The position numbers were made by a program, and so were the translations under genes. From Acidobacteriota bacterium (lineage in GTDB: Bacteria; Acidobacteriota; Terriglobia; UBA7540), in contig PMYF01000398.1 in assembly GCA_003171295.1 (NCBI GenBank), positions 4,177 to 12,538 on the forward strand: DNA of 8,362 nt, read 5' to 3'. The stretch's first letter is position 1, and the number at the start of each line of letters is the position of its first letter. The notes under the pieces were generated by a model. That model was not told the DNA's origin, made no database searches, and worked only from the letters and a program-made list of their open reading frames with translations. This document shows, piece by piece, positions 6,645 to 8,362 of the stretch.

Positions 6645-7937
6645 TTGAGTGATCCCATTGAACAAAACGGCGTAGTGGGCGCAGGAGGGGCTGGATTCCC
6701 GACCGCAGTGAAATTGCGCCGGCCCGCTGAAACCTACATCGTAAATGCGGCAGAGTGTGAGCCGCTGCTGCACAAAGACAAGGAACTCCTGCACCACTAC
6801 GGTGCGGAGATGCTTAGCGGCCTCGCGACTGCCATGGAGCGTGTGGGCGCGCGGCGCGGCATCATTGGTATCAAGGAGAAGTACGACGACGTCATTCGGA
6901 ATCTCGCGCCCCTTGTACCCGCGGGTGTCGAAATCTGCCCCCTGCGCGACGTCTACCCCGCAGGCGACGAGTTTGTCCTGGTTTTTGATGTGACGGGCCG
7001 GGTGATCCCGCCCGGCGGCCTGCCGCTAGATGTGGGCGCGGTGGTCTCGAACGTGGAGACGCTGATCAACGTGGCACGGAACCGCCCGGTTACGCACAAG
7101 TATCTGACTGTGGCGGGCGCCGTGGCCGAACCCCTCACGCTGCACGTGCCCGTGGGAATGGCCATCGGAGAAGTCATTGCTGCCGCGGGGGGCGTGACCG
7201 CAAACCCCTGTGAAGTGCTGGTGGGCGGGGCCATGATGGCGCATCTGGCACGCGGGTTGGAAGAACCGGTCACGAAAACCACCGGAGGTCTGATCGTGCT
7301 GCCGCGCGACCACGCCTTAATCCACCGCTATCTGCGCACTTGGATCGCGATGGACCGCATCGGCAAATCGGCGTGCGATCAGTGCACGTTCTGCACCGAA
7401 CTCTGCCCACGCTATCTGCTCGGCCACCCCATTGAACCGCACAAGGCCATGCGGGCTCTGGGCTTTGCCCCCGACAAAGACCGGCTCATGATGGGCACGC
7501 TCTACTGCTGCGAGTGCAACCTGTGCAGCCTGTTCTCCTGCCCGGAAGACCTGGATCCTAAAGATGTTTGCGCTCATGACAAGAAGCTTGCCCGGGAGCG
7601 CGGCCTGGGATGGCAGGGCCGGCCCGAAGACATCCAGCCGCACCCGGTTGGGAACCAGCGGCGCATTCCCACGCACCGGCTGATGGCCAAGCTCGGCCTC
7701 ACCCGGTTCCACAACGTGGGACCACTGGAGGACCGGCCGCTCGCGCCCCGGCGCGTGGTGGTGCCGCTGCAGCAGCACGTGGGCGCCCCCTCCGTGCCTA
7801 CGGTTCGCCCCGGAGAATCCATCCACGCCGGCGACCTGATTGCTGCGCCACCGGCCGGTAAACTCGGCGCCAATATTCACGCCAGCATTTCGGGGACGGT
7901 GCGGGAAATCGACGGAGCGGTCATCATCGAAGCATGA
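6645..7937 (+). CDS. pduS: PduS-type cobalamin reductase / RnfC-like flavin-FeS oxidoreductase
   Basis: PduS is a flavoprotein with two 4Fe-4S clusters that passes electrons from NADH to cob(III/II)alamin for enzymes inside bacterial microcompartments; related RnfC-like proteins handle other cofactors. The 430 residues show the glycine-rich loop GVVGAGGAGFPTAVK (9-23), NAAECEP (34-40), an SLBB-type domain at about 155-205 and two ferredoxin motifs: Cys244, 247, 250, 254-Pro and Cys288, 291, 294, 299-Pro. A C-terminal RnfC-like barrel-sandwich segment follows (about 370-430, with GANIHASISGTV). The resemblance to Salmonella PduS, recalled rather than searched, is strong along the whole length. 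The start is TTG, with GAGGA 4 bases upstream; this makes the N-terminus about 11 residues shorter than Salmonella PduS, and no upstream in-frame start looks better. It is divergent from cysS and lies 30 bases before a BMC shell gene, which fits a PduS role. Confidence 0.9.
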   Translation: MSDPIEQNGVVGAGGAGFPTAVKLRRPAETYIVNAAECEPLLHKDKELLHHYGAEMLSGLATAMERVGARRGIIGIKEKYDDVIRNLAPLVPAGVEICPLRDVYPAGDEFVLVFDVTGRVIPPGGLPLDVGAVVSNVETLINVARNRPVTHKYLTVAGAVAEPLTLHVPVGMAIGEVIAAAGGVTANPCEVLVGGAMMAHLARGLEEPVTKTTGGLIVLPRDHALIHRYLRTWIAMDRIGKSACDQCTFCTELCPRYLLGHPIEPHKAMRALGFAPDKDRLMMGTLYCCECNLCSLFSCPEDLDPKDVCAHDKKLARERGLGWQGRPEDIQPHPVGNQRRIPTHRLMAKLGLTRFHNVGPLEDRPLAPRRVVVPLQQHVGAPSVPTVRPGESIHAGDLIAAPPAGKLGANIHASISGTVREIDGAVIIEA

Positions 7938-7967
7938 CTTTATACCGCAGGAAGGATGGGAATTCAC

Positions 7968-8362
7968 GTGGCTGAAATGGACACCATCGGGCTTGTGGAA
8001 GTCACCAGCATCGGCATTGGCTACAGGGCTCAGGACGCCATGCTCAAGGCCGCTTCCGTGCAACTGCTGCTGGCGCGCACCATCTGCTCCGGCAAATACC
8101 TGATCGCAGTAAGCGGCGACGTGGCCTCCGTGGAATCAAGCGTGGAAGCCGGAGCCGCGGCCTCCGAAGGCGCCTTGATCGAGCGGCGAGTTATCTCCCG
8201 CCTGCACCCTTCCGTGTTTCCCGCCATTTCGATGGCGGTGGATTTGCCCCCCGAACAATTCGAGGCGTTGGGCATCATCGAGACTTTCACCGCCTCCACC
8301 ATCGTCGACGTTGCTGACGCCGCTGCCAAAGCCGCCAACATCAAGCTCTTTCGCATTCACCT
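7968..8362 (+). CDS. pduT: PduT-like tandem BMC-domain (BMC-T) shell protein, truncated by window end
   Basis: The first 131 residues of a trimeric microcompartment shell protein are visible, with no stop before the window ends. BMC domain 1 spans about residues 5-92 (IGLVEVTSIGIGYRAQDAML onwards); domain 2 begins at about 100 (ALGIIETFTASTIVDVADAA) and is cut off. ARTICSGKYL places Cys40 where Salmonella PduT has Cys38, the residue that binds a 4Fe-4S cluster at the trimer pore. IHPSVLPAIS in PduT corresponds to RLHPSVFPAIS here. GTG at 7968-7970 gives the family-like N-terminus, with AGGAAGGA ending 11 bases upstream. An ATG at 7956 would sit directly on that ribosome binding site, and an ATG at 7977 is also possible. 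It follows pduS in the same direction and is probably cotranscribed. Redox shuttling through the shell with PduS is the likely role. Confidence 0.9.
   Translation, partial: MAEMDTIGLVEVTSIGIGYRAQDAMLKAASVQLLLARTICSGKYLIAVSGDVASVESSVEAGAAASEGALIERRVISRLHPSVFPAISMAVDLPPEQFEALGIIETFTASTIVDVADAAAKAANIKLFRIH

Noticed and set aside
6434..6658. Minus-strand open frame covering the cysS/pduS gap, and tRNA-like T-arm strings such as GGGTTCG and GGGTCGAATC
   Set aside because: No acceptor, D or anticodon stems can be built around these strings, and the translated frame is low-complexity and overlaps the cysS promoter and pduS start.

Overview
The window looks like chromosomal DNA of a GC-rich, free-living bacterium. 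The mix of a GC-rich housekeeping block, frequent TTG starts, a small 'VECYAGY...RYFKVRADD'-type protein and a microcompartment locus next to cysS most resembles Acidobacteriota (Solibacter/Bryobacter-like). That assignment is from memory of similar proteins, not from a search, and another GC-rich phylum remains possible.

Layout. Bases 1-164 (+) hold the last 53 codons of a 2-oxoacid dehydrogenase E2 acyltransferase. From 197 to 6396 every gene is on the minus strand. In transcription order (right to left) they are cysS (cysteinyl-tRNA synthetase), a class III PLP aminotransferase with a cysteine-rich loop, a YraN/UPF0102 nuclease-fold protein, galT, a 79-residue protein of unknown function, and a membrane-anchored protein with an FG-GAP/VCBS-like calcium loop. 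The aminotransferase, yraN and galT genes are closely spaced (21 and 79 bp) and could be cotranscribed. cysS has its own sigma70-like promoter and is followed by a probable intrinsic terminator.

At about 6400-6644 the orientation switches. Divergently from cysS, two plus-strand genes run to the window end: a PduS-type flavin/4Fe-4S oxidoreductase (6645-7937) and, 30 bp later, a PduT-type tandem BMC-domain shell protein cut by the window edge (7968 to past 8362). Together these mark the left boundary of a bacterial microcompartment (BMC) locus. In the Salmonella Pdu system PduS reduces cobalamin and associates with PduT, whose trimer pore carries a 4Fe-4S cluster; the cluster-binding Cys is conserved here (Cys40). 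The enzyme that would name the compartment lies outside the window, so its substrate cannot be stated.

The most interesting parts are the BMC locus edge, the roughly 200-base potentially structured leader before pduS, the Cys/His-rich insertion in the aminotransferase, and a G7 tract inside the cysS promoter spacer. No IS element, CRISPR array, tRNA or rRNA was seen.
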